Positions 1 to 7,679 of a stretch of 10,749 bases of DNA are shown piece after piece. Origin of the DNA: Larix sibirica (lineage: Eukaryota > Streptophyta > Pinopsida > Pinales > Pinaceae). The first letter of the stretch is position 1. Every line of letters starts with the position of its first letter. The stretch covers positions 1-10,749 of the forward strand of contig NWUY0303889743.1 in assembly GCA_004151065.3 (NCBI GenBank), in the 5' to 3' direction. The notes under the pieces are model-generated. The model saw nothing but the letters and a program-made list of their open reading frames with translations, searched no databases and had not been told where the DNA came from. The position numbers were made by a program, and so were the translations under genes.

Positions 1-169
1 AATGCTAAATGTTATACAATCTCGACATTTACTTGTTTGTCATCATTGGAATCCGATCATGCACTGTTTATTAAAATTGCATTTATTGGTTGATGAGGTT
101 GATTTTGACATTTTCTTGTTTTCCAACATTGGAATCTGATTTGCAACAAACAATATTGCGCACAATCAT

Positions 170-745
170 AACAACTACATACTCCAAGCATTGGCTATGC
201 CTATTGAACAATTTGTTGCATATTTCACCAATGGTTTATATGCATAGCAAGATGATGACCATCAACTCGAAAAATAAATATTGATATGTGTAGGGATGCA
301 AGTAATGTTATCCTGCAATTTATGGGTCCAATCAGGATTAGTAAATGGTGCACTCAGAGTGGTCATGAAAATTGTATACATACCTGGATCTAGCCCTCTG
401 AAGTTACCAACCTATGTTGTCGTGGAATTTGATAATTACATTGGGCCTCCATGGACCAATCTCAACCAAAGCACATACCAATTCCACCCATAAATCAAAG
501 TAACAAGAAACAAATCTTCCTCAAGATGGCTTAGGCATGACTATCCATAAATCCCAAGGATTGACATTAACAAGGTCAACCATTGACATTGGTAACAATG
601 AACATTGATGGAATTGACCTTCACATCAATGTCATGTACTACAACATTAGAAGGAATGCGAATTGCACCATCGTTCTCCTTCAAACACTATGCAAAGATG
701 CAAGACGATTCATATGTCTCACTTCGAAAAAAAAGAGGTACGCTT
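170..745 (+). pseudogene. Pif1-like DNA helicase, C-terminal fragment, broken
   Basis: This is a relic of a superfamily 1B (Pif1-type) helicase, an ATP-driven 5'-3' DNA unwinding enzyme. The frame from 281 to 493 reads GMQVMLSCNLWVQSGLVNGA and later VVVEFDNYIGPP, the block typical of plant Pif1-like proteins. After a stop at 491-493 and an indel, a second frame (from about 537) reads AMTIHKSQGLTL, the conserved helicase motif near the C-terminus. The first frame then resumes (about 605-744) with LTFTSMSCTTTLEGMRIAP, matching the position of the 'LTFVALSR' motif, followed by SFSFKHYAKMQ. The Arg of the 'SR' finger is replaced by Cys. A Trp codon just before the motif appears to have become TAG (532-534). 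Upstream of 281 the same frame gives a weaker extension broken by stops at 245 and 275. The Walker A/B half is absent or beyond the left edge. It could be a host-derived Pif1 repeat or part of a Helitron-like element. The 'TIDIG' type sequence fits non-Helitron Pif1 better. Confidence 0.85.
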
Positions 746-768
746 TCATTTCGTGTCCCTTTCACACT

Positions 769-814
769 TAAAATTGCAACCTAACCCTTTATAAAATTGC
801 AACCTAGCCCTTTA
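769..814. repeat. 23-bp tandem duplication, two copies
   Basis: Two adjacent copies (769-791 and 792-814) share the core AAAATTGCAACCTA and differ at one base (A versus G within the ACCC/GCCC part). It is probably a local replication-slippage duplication just past the helicase fragment. Confidence 0.8.
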
Positions 815-960
815 TTGTTTTACTCACATATGTATACTTTCTCGTATGAAAAATTAATTTACATTTCATTTCCTTTCAATTTAATCAAATTATATTATCT
901 ACATACACACAAATTTCTCTCTTTTTGCAACATATTAAAGTTTTATTCGACGTTTCATTT

Positions 961-975
961 CCCCCGCTTTGGGGG
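961..975. repeat. Short GC hairpin in AT-rich DNA
   Basis: CCCCC and GGGGG form a perfect 5-bp stem around the loop GCTTT. It stands out because the surrounding several hundred bases are strongly AT-rich. It is followed by TATGTTAGT, which resembles but does not match the CTRR end of a Helitron. Confidence 0.5.
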
Positions 976-984
976 TATGTTAGT

Positions 985-1038
985 ATTATACATTGGGATT
1001 CACTTGTTCAATTCTTACCATTTATTTCATAATACTAT
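985..1038 (+). repeat. Direct repeat, copy A
   Basis: This copy is about 54 bp and aligns without gaps to 1132-1185 at roughly 80 percent identity by eye. The shared core TTCAATTCTTACCATTT is identical. The offset between copies is 147 bp. Confidence 0.75.
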
Positions 1039-1131
1039 CCATGTCCATTGGGTTATAAAGTATAACCCTATATTTATTAGGCATCCATCATTCCATGCGT
1101 TTTCATTGACCTAAAAATCCAACAAACTTTT

Positions 1132-1185
1132 ATTATACGTTAGGATTCCCTTATTCAATTCTTACCATTTCTTTCATACTAATAT
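1132..1185 (+). repeat. Direct repeat, copy B
   Basis: Partner of the repeat at 985-1038. It ends about 10 bp before the left target-site duplication of the LINE. The two copies may be the conserved part of a diverged tandem repeat with a period of 147 bp, since sequence upstream of each copy matches only weakly. Confidence 0.75.
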
Positions 1186-1193
1186 ATGTGAAT

Positions 1194-1210
1194 AAGGAAT
1201 AAGGGCACTT
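1194..1210 (+). repeat. Left target-site duplication of the LINE
   Basis: GGAATAAGGGCACTT (1196-1210) recurs exactly at 7665-7679. Two preceding A's also match but cannot be told from the A tail at the right end. The duplication lies immediately before the 5' leader and immediately after the 3' A tail of the LINE, as expected for target-primed reverse transcription. Confidence 0.95.
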
Positions 1211-1567
1211 CAAGGGAGAAAACCTAGGATGACGGACAACCATGGCGGATGAGGTATGCTGTGCCTAGTGGGTGCCATGGTGTTTTAGGTTTACCTGTTA
1301 GTTTGTGGTTACTTTGAAATCTCTTCCTTTTTGTTGGTTTTTTGCTACCCGTAGAGTTTTTCTGCAGGCTTGGAGTCAGCCATCCCCTTCGGGATGGTCA
1401 GTACCAACCAAGTAAAGCAAGTGGAATTGTTTAATCTAAATCTTGCATTTTTTTGGCACTTTCTGTTTTTTTTATGTTTTTTCTATCTCTAGTCCGGTTT
1501 TTATCCGTCATTGTCTGGGATGTTTGGTTGACGTACGGTTTTTTGCTGACGTCCTCCTTTGATTGCA
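1211..1567 (+). other. 5' leader of the LINE
   Basis: This is about 357 bp of non-coding, T-rich leader between the target-site duplication and the ORF1 ATG at 1568. It contains two tiny upstream reading frames, starting at ATG 1229 (7 codons) and at ATG 1242 (8 codons, stop at 1266-1268). It also has a strong hairpin at 1380-1397. An in-frame TGA at 1547-1549 sets the upstream limit for ORF1. In L1 elements this region carries the internal promoter, but I recognise no promoter motif here. Confidence 0.75.
1380..1397 (+). repeat. 7-bp hairpin in the LINE leader
   Basis: CCATCCC and GGGATGG pair perfectly around the 4-base loop CTTC. It lies about 170 bp upstream of the ORF1 start. A role in RNA packaging or translation control is possible but not shown. 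Confidence 0.6.
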
Positions 1568-3265
1568 ATGGGGATAGATGGAGGTGACTCCCCGACTCCC
1601 CTAATTTCTGTTAGGGTTAACTCTAATGAGGCAGTGGTATTCATGTCGTCGGTTGCCCGTCGTTCTCCTTCCGGTCATTTTAAGGTTGGGCCTATCAGTC
1701 TGGTGCATTACGGTAAAAAGTTTGGTAATGATAGCCTGTGTGAAGATTCCGCTGCTAAACCCTTGTGGTCACTCAATTCCGTGTCAAATTTGGTGGTGGG
1801 GCCACAAAATGGCGTTTCTTGCAGGTTGTGGGGGACGACTAAGCGGGGTTTAAAGGATGAGAAAGCCTCGAAGAATAGAGTCCACTGCACATTGGGTATG
1901 GATGTGACAATGGAAATGGTGCAGAGTTTGTCTACAAGGGCTCTTATCGGGAAACTGGAGTATATCCGTCTGAGCCGTGTGGAAGTGGTGGATTGGATCA
2001 CGAGGTCATGGAATCCCTTAATCCACCATGTACCCCGCGTCATCATGCTGGAGAATGGGTGGATTTACTTTCACTTCTTGTTGGAGGAGTTGCTGCAGAT
2101 GATTTTGGCAAAGTTTTGGGTTCTGGGCATGGGCTCGCTGGTTCCCCTGCGATGGCATCCGACTTTTGACCCGAGGAAGGAGGAACTTTCTAAGAGGCAC
2201 CTATGGGTTCTCTTCCCTGACTTCCCTTTGCATTGTTGGAGTTTCCAGGCCTTTATGGGGATAGCAAATGCCATTGGTCGTTTCATTCTCATAGAGGGAA
2301 GCACCCTAATGGTTACCAAGCACATTTTCCCTAGGGTTTTGATTGAAGTCAATGTTTCTGATGGTTTTCCGGAGGAGGTTGAGGTCTCATAGGAGCATGG
2401 TGTGTTTATAAAACAACTAGACTACTGGAGAATTCCATTTCATTTTTTTAAATGCCGGTGTACATGACATCTCCCTTAGGAATGCAAGGGGACCAGTGCA
2501 TGCATTGGTGGGGACCCTATAGACTCTTTGGATTTCGGGGACCCTACTCAGACCATCGCACTCCCTATTCCCTTCGATGTTGCGTCGGCTTTGGAATGTT
2601 TGGGTAAGTTTAAATATTTTATTCCACTTCTTTTGAAGTCCATTACCTTTGAAGAGTTTAAGTTGGAATTTTTTGATGGGAAGGGTTTTCCATCTTGTGA
2701 GGGGACTACTTCATCCTTTGTGCCCAGATCTTTATTCCTGTCTAGGTTGGAAGGGGTCAATGACTCAGATGGTGTTATCAAGGGGCCTTCGGGGGCCTCT
2801 CTAGTTGATATTTCACGAGGGGAGGGTTTGGGTAAAGTCCTATCTTCGTCACCTGTCATGGATTTTGTTTGTATAAACCCTCTGTCGTCTACGACTGATA
2901 CTGCACTTCTTCAGGGCTCTGGGGGGACTCCTCTCTGCTAGTCAATCATGGGAATGGGTATTTGGATACTTTTGTTCACAATACTCCTGAACTTGATAAG
3001 GTTCCCTTACCGATTTTCGGAGGCCCTGTAACTTTGGGGGACCCTGGGCCAGGGGTTTCTTTTGGGTCTATTAATTTTGCAAATGTCACTACTCGGAAAA
3101 AACCATTCCGGAGGAATATTAAAGAGGCATGTCGTGATGGGGGGGGTTGAGGGAATATGGATCAACCCAAAGATGTCTAGCGTTTATGAGATCTCCTTGG
3201 ATTTGAATCCTTGTCATTCTCTTGGGTCACTTAGAGCATGTGAAGACCCTCCCATTGATCCTTAA
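1568..3265 (+). pseudogene. LINE ORF1: DUF4283-like / CCHC RNA-binding protein, broken
   Basis: This is the L1 ORF1 nucleic-acid-binding protein, which coats the element RNA in the ribonucleoprotein particle. ATG 1568 is the first in-frame start after the TGA at 1547. Residues about 100-225 form a DUF4283-type domain, visible from WVLFPDFPLHCWS, IANAIGRFI and VLIEVNVSDGFPEEVEV. Next comes LDYWRIPFHFF and a CCHC knuckle (2444-2485) that is badly damaged. In-frame stops lie at 2390-2392, 2465-2467 and 2477-2479. The frame continues to 2941, shifts at a run of six G's (2921-2926) into a second frame (to 3150, with TRKKPFRRNIKEACRD, a basic segment usual near the ORF1 end) and shifts back at a run of eight G's (3139-3146). 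It ends at TAA 3263-3265, overlapping the ORF2 start by one base. Total length is about 565 codons. The domain identity is confident; the exact path of the last 320 bp is less so. Confidence 0.88.
2444..2485 (+). other. Degenerate CCHC zinc knuckle of ORF1
   Basis: The spacing C-x2-C-x4-H-x4-C is preserved. The first Cys position is TTT (Phe, 2444-2446). Cys2 is at 2453, His at 2468 and the last Cys at 2483. The usual Gly before His is TGA, and a residue before the last Glu-Cys is TAG. The knuckle therefore has one ligand lost and two internal stops. Confidence 0.8.
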
Positions 3266-3267
3266 TG
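3263..3267 (+). promoter_or_regulatory. TAATG stop/start junction between ORF1 and ORF2
   Basis: The ORF1 stop TAA (3263-3265) and the ORF2 start ATG (3265-3267) share one A. A TAATG junction of this kind supports termination-reinitiation of ORF2 in the silkworm LINE SART1. ORF2 starts exactly at the expected endonuclease N-terminus (FIIRG follows 5 codons later), so the ATG assignment is strong. The ORF1 side depends on the frame after the eight-G run being correct. Confidence 0.65.
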
Positions 3268-3960
3268 ACCATTTCTTCTTTCATCATCAGGGGGATAGGT
3301 AGCCATCCCAAAAAGGCTGCACTCATAAATTTCTTGGATTCCGTCAAACCTACTGTTGTATTACTTAGGAAACTATGCATCTTGGCTTTGAGGCTTGTGA
3401 TTTTTTCCTTGGCATTCGTCCGCAGTGGAGATGTTGTGGTATTGAATCTATGGGAATGTCTAGGGGTCTACTCGCAGCATGGAATCCATTGCTGGCTGAC
3501 TTGGTGCCTTTCAAATCTTGTGCAGGTATTTTATTAGAAGGTAGTCTCAGGGGGATGGAACAGTATGTATGCATTTTAAATACTTATGGTCCTTACCGTG
3601 ACAGGAAGCTTTTTTGGGATCAAGTTTTTGCAAACCCTATTCTTAAGAAGAATAATCTTATTATTGGGGGCGACCTGAATTTTAATTTGTCATCTGATGA
3701 GATTTGGGGTTTGGGTCATTTGGAGGATCCACTTGCTGCGTATTTCAAGGATCATTTTGATTCTTTGGGATTAATTGATGTTATGCCATCCCATTTGGTG
3801 CCTACTTGGAATAATGGCACATTAGGCTGTCATGGTATTGCAAAGCATCTGGATCGTTTTTTGTCAATGAATCCTTGATTGGTATGGGAGGTCATCTTAG
3901 ATCATGGGGGGTCTCTACAGGTATATCGAACCACAAAGTTGTTTCTTTGCAGTTGAATTT
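3265..3960 (+). other. ORF2 AP-type endonuclease domain
   Basis: The L1 endonuclease makes the first-strand nick that primes reverse transcription. Recognisable motifs are FIIRGIG at the N-terminus (usual form FNIRGLG), a conserved E (3369-3371) of the QET motif, LNTYGPYRDR, GGDLNF (Asp 3672, Asn 3678), LIDVMPSHLVPTW, HLDRF and GISNH. Two catalytic positions are altered: the N-terminal Asn is Ile (ATC 3283-3285), and the Asp of the terminal SDH is Asn (AAC 3929-3931). Frameshifts at about 3366 and 3860 split the domain over three frames. Confidence 0.9.
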
Positions 3961-4619
3961 CAGGGTAAACATGACGGTTTACCCTTTCAAATTCAATAGT
4001 TCGTGGTTGGAGGAGGATGCCTTTTGTGATTTGGTTAAAACCAAGTGGAGCTCTCCTTCGCTGAGTGATCATCAATCACACATGTACAACATTATTCACA
4101 AGTTGGATGCTCTCCGGATTGAGGTGATGAATTGGGACAGTAAAATGAAAAAATCTGTTGTCGAGGAATTAAGCACTATTGAGGCAAAGATTAATGAGTT
4201 GGAGGCTGGTGTGGATGGAGATTACTTCTCTACCACTCGGAAGAATGAACTGTTGGGGCTTTTTAAGAGAAAGGAGGTTTTGCTTGGACATAAAGAAAAT
4301 ACTTGGAGATTAAAGAGTCTGGCCCTGTGGATTGCTAAAGGTGTTTGTAATACTCGTTTTTTCCAGAATTATGCTAATCAAAGGAGGAATAGGAATACGA
4401 TATGGGAGATTAAAGGTGATGATGGCTTGTATAGATCGGATCATGAGTCCATTCAGCTGGCTGCGGAGAAGTACTTCAGTGGTTCTTATCATCAGGATCG
4501 TGCCAATAAATTGGAAGCTCAACTGAAGATTGTCAAGTTATTTCCTAGATTTCTTAATGAGGAGGATGGAAAGAAGATTGGGGAAGCGGTAACTCTGGAG
4601 GAGATTAAGTAAGTATTAG

Positions 4620-5450
4620 AGACTTGTTTCAGAGAAAAAATCCTCGGTCCAGATGGCTGGATGGTGGATTTTTTCTTACATTTCTTTGACTTGATGGGGT
4701 AAGAGATTCTTCTTGCTGTGGAGGAATCCAGAGAAAAAGCTACCATTCCCAAGAGGCTCAATGCCACCTTTCTCGCCTTGATACCAAAGAAGGACCGACT
4801 GAAGGATTTCAGTGATTATCGTCCTATTTCGCTTTGCAATATTCTTTATAAACTGATATCTAAAATCATAGCAAGGCGCATCAAGCCATTTTTGGCGCAA
4901 CACATATCTATGGAACAGTTTGGGTTTCTGTTCAACTGCCAAATCCTGGATGCTGCAGGGGTGGCACAAGAATGTTTGCATTCTATTAAAGTTAGGGATA
5001 TACAAGAGTTTATTCTAAAATTAGATCTCATCAAGGATTATTGTCTGTTTGGATTGGTCGTATCTTTGCTTTATTCTCATTCAGATTGGCATTCCATTAG
5101 ATGTGGTGTAGTGGATAATGGCTCGTATATTGTCCACATCTTTCACGATTCTATTAATGGAGCACCTTCAAATGTGTTTTCCTGTAGCCAAGGAATTAGA
5201 CAAGGGTGTCCGCTTTCTCCTTTGATGTTTATTCTGGCTATAGAGGGCTTGAGCAAGCTTATTCTTGAAGCAAAATCTGACAGAAAAATTAGAGGTATAA
5301 AAATCACCCAGGCGATGGCTATCACGCATTTGATATTTGTGGACGATGTTATGATTTTCGGGGATGCTTCCTTAAATGAATTGTTGAATTATAAATTTAT
5401 ATTTGCTACTTTTTGACTCACTTCAGGTATGGCTATCAGTGTATGAAAAT
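4620..5450 (+). other. ORF2 reverse transcriptase domain
   Basis: Visible RT blocks are ILGPDGW (usual SPGPDGW), FSDYRPISLCNILYKLISKI, QFGFL, LKLDLIK (motif A with the first Asp kept), SCSQGIRQGCPLSPLMF (motif B) and LIFVDDVMIFG (motif C, FVDD at 5336-5347, both Asp kept). The stretch 5048-5154 reads correctly only in another frame (DWSYL...IQIGIPLDVV, with a TAG at 5109-5111), so the apparently open 4718-5416 frame is wrong for about 35 residues. Stops at 4610, 4700, 5414 and 5444 flank or interrupt the domain. Confidence 0.92.
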
Positions 5451-6389
5451 CTTCCTTTGTGTTCAATTGTATTGATGAAGAAGTTATTGATTCCATGAAG
5501 TCTATATTTCCTTATGTCTTCGAACACATTGACACTGCGTTCAAGTACTTGGGATACTTCTTAAAATCCAATTGTTATAAGGTGTCGGACTGGAGATGGA
5601 TGATTAAGAAAATAGATAGTAGGATTAACAATTGGGCGATGAGATGGTTATCCATCGGTGGTAGACTCATATTGGCTCAGTCGGTAATCCAAAGTATACC
5701 TGTCTTTTGGTTTGGACTGAGGAAGGTTCCTTACTCGATCATCAACTGTATCCGCAACAAAAAAATTCAGTTCATTTGGTCTGGTAAGCCACATCTGAAG
5801 AAGTGGCACTCGTCTTCTTGGTAGAGTTTGTCCTGGACGAAATCAAAAGGGGGTTGGGGTTTGCAAAATATTGAGTGTTTCAATTTGGAGATGAGGAAAA
5901 AAATCTTGTGGAGGGATCTGACTGATGGGGGTCTATGGAGCTATGTCATTCGATCAAAATATCTGAAAACATTTTCTACTATTCAATGGATACGTAAGCC
6001 AAATCCATGCGGCTCACAAGCTTCTGTGGTCCAGTGTAGCCTCATCAACACTTATCAATATATCAGTCTATGGCTTAAGTGGAAGGTGGGTAGGGGCTCA
6101 AATTTTGTTTATCGGAATTGATCCCTTCATCGACGATGATGATGCTTACTCGCTTCCTGCTGGTTTGATTAAAGAACTACACGATCGAAAGATTGTAATT
6201 CTTTCTCAGGTGTATCATAAACGTTCATAACTGTGCAAAGCCTGCTAGCTTTCTGCTATGGATCTAAATCTCTCTTCACACTGGGCTCCTGTGTGGGATG
6301 ATTATATTTCCTGTCTTACTTATGCGGGCATTCAGTTAAATGATTCCTCTGATATTTTGACCTGGGATGGTCCCGAATCAAATGAAATT

Positions 6390-6660
6390 TTGTCAGTGGC
6401 TAATGTTTACAAGTTAGTGCTACATGATATGCATTCTCAACCAGTTTCAAAGTGGTGGCACACTAAGCTATGGGGGTGGAAAATCCCACTAAAACTAAAA
6501 TGATTTCTGTGGTTTTGTTTATGGGACAAAATTCTCACTTGGATCAATATACAGAAAAGAGGGTTTCAAGGACCTGGGCTTTGCATTCTCTGCAGGGTTG
6601 AAAGTGAAGACACCCATCACCTATTTGTCCATTGCAGTTTTGTAAAGGAATTCTGGAAGG
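6390..6660 (+). other. ORF2 zf-RVT-like zinc knuckle region
   Basis: SVANVYKLV, then KLWGWKIPLKLK, FLWFCLWDKILTW, and GPGLCILC (Cys 6582 and 6591) followed by THHLFVHCSF (His 6618 and 6630, Cys 6633) match the zf-RVT region found downstream of RT in plant LINEs. A TGA at 6501-6503 interrupts it between KLK and FLW. The metal-ligand Cys/His positions are intact. Confidence 0.85.
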
Positions 6661-6939
6661 AGTTGAGGTGTTGGGTATATCCTCTAGACAAATGGAAAGG
6701 TGATTGTTTAAATGACTGTATGATCATCTGGCTCCGTTATTGTTGTACCTACAAAACTCTGCCTATGTTCTTAATATCTTGCATTTGGAGAGCTAGGAAT
6801 GAAGGGATTTTCAAAAATATAACTCCTTCGGTCTCAACCATATGCAAAAGGATACTGTTTATTTGGAATGGATATCCGAAGGTTGTAAGCAGGATGAAGT
6901 GTATACTTGTCTTCTTTCCGGCGATTGAAGGTGATACCA

Positions 6940-7330
6940 TTTGTGGATACTTTGATGGGGCTTCAAATCAAGGTATGTGCGGAGCATGTGTTATCTTTTA
7001 TCTACGAAGGAATCACATTATTTGCATTCGAATGGGTGTTGGAAAAGGGGATTTCTTAAAAGATGAGCTTCTAGCGATGCGTTTCTTGTTATGGTTTGCT
7101 TGTATGATGGGTTATATTTCTTTTTCCATTTATGGTGATTTCCAAGTGGTTCTAACTGGTTCAATGGTATGTATTCGATCACTGTCATATTACTGGAACC
7201 TTGGCTTAAAGAAGTGGAAAGGTTGAAGGTTTCCTTCGCTCAGATCTGTTGTAAACATATTTATCGTGAAGCAAACATAGAGGTAGATCGCTTATCAAAG
7301 AAAGTTTTCGAGCCTATGGATGGGATCCTC
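6940..7330 (+). other. ORF2 C-terminal RNase H domain
   Basis: RNase H would degrade the RNA strand of the RNA-DNA hybrid. The acidic residues expected for catalysis are all present: Asp in YFDGAS (6954-6956), Glu in KDELLA (7065-7067), Asp in YGDFQVV (7137-7139) and Asp in REANIEVDRLSK (7286-7288). A frameshift near 7152 separates the third from the fourth. The layout matches the RNase H carried by a subset of plant L1 elements. Whether it is the archaeal-like type needs a phylogeny. Confidence 0.88.
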
Positions 7331-7390
7331 CACTATGTGGAATACTTGGATAACTTGGTTGTGGATCAGGGCACCATGCGATCCTTTTAA

Positions 7391-7664
7391 GGGAGGATGA
7401 TCTGTGTTCTTTTTTGGGCCTATTCTACCATGTTTTGTTATCTGCTACATTCAGTTTTTTGGTTGTGGAGGTTGAAGTCCTTAATGTTATTTTTGTAATA
7501 TTGGGAATGGTACTTTAGGGGTATGCTGATCCAATAGTTATTTGTATTCTATAGACATTGCCAGATGTATATTGCAGAACTGTTTCTAATTCTTGGACAC
7601 ACGGATGTAACTTTGATTTTATTACTTACAATATCAAGTTATGTTTTTTTTCTTTCTGAAAAAA
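7391..7664 (+). other. 3' UTR and short A tail of the LINE
   Basis: This is about 270 bp of T-rich non-coding sequence between the ORF2 stop and the right target-site duplication. It ends in TTTCTG followed by six A's (7659-7664), a very short tail for a LINE. No AATAAA signal is visible close to the end. Confidence 0.85.
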
Positions 7665-7679
7665 GGAATAAGGGCACTT
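7663..7679 (+). repeat. Right target-site duplication of the LINE
   Basis: GGAATAAGGGCACTT at 7665-7679 is identical to 1196-1210. The two bases before it (AA) also match but may belong to the A tail. The sequence then diverges (TCC here, CAA at the left), which fixes the element's 5' end at 1211. Confidence 0.95.

Larger units (their letters stand above)
746..1193. other. AT-rich non-coding interval
   Basis: I see no convincing gene here. The longest open frame (797-1114) has low-complexity, AT-driven composition and no recognisable motif. The interval holds a 23-bp tandem duplication, a GC-rich hairpin at 961-975 and a diverged direct repeat, listed separately. It is the left flank of the LINE insertion. 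Confidence 0.6.
3265..7390 (+). pseudogene. LINE ORF2: endonuclease / reverse transcriptase / RNase H, broken
   Basis: This is the L1 ORF2 polyprotein of about 1375 codons, the usual size for plant L1 copies with RNase H. It would nick target DNA, prime on the 3' end and copy the element RNA. The order is AP-type endonuclease (3265-3955), linker rich in charged residues (3960-4610), reverse transcriptase (about 4620-5450), thumb/connection (to about 6120), zf-RVT-like knuckle (about 6390-6660) and RNase H (about 6940-7330). In-frame stops lie at 4610, 4700, 5109, 5414, 5444, 5822, 6228, 6246 and 6501. Frameshifts lie near 3366 (one C lost before GAAACT), 3860 (T run), 5048, 5154, 6118 and 7152. 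The terminal TAA is 7388-7390. Because the downstream fragments mostly return to the same two frames, the damage looks like scattered small lesions and not rearrangement. The product would be inactive. Confidence 0.95.
1211..7664 (+). mobile_element. L1-clade LINE with RNase H, full-length but defective
   Basis: This is a non-LTR retrotransposon of about 6.45 kb. The order is 5' leader, ORF1 (DUF4283-like, CCHC), ORF2 (AP endonuclease, reverse transcriptase, zf-RVT-like knuckle, RNase H), 3' UTR and a short A tail (7659-7664). A perfect 15-17 bp target-site duplication flanks it, so both ends are defined and the copy is not 5'-truncated. The modular order matches plant L1 elements. A C-terminal RNase H is known in one group of plant L1 elements, where it was reported as archaeal-like. 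Multiple stops and frameshifts in both ORFs make it non-autonomous. Transcription would run left to right from an internal promoter, which I cannot identify from the sequence. Confidence 0.95.

Noticed and set aside
797-1114. 105-codon plus-strand frame
   Set aside because: It has AT-driven Phe/Tyr/His-rich composition, spans a hairpin and a direct repeat, and shows no domain.
1708-2352. Minus-strand open frames across ORF1 (1708-2046, 2018-2200, 2071-2352)
   Set aside because: They are antisense shadows of the DUF4283-like coding sequence and show no family motif.
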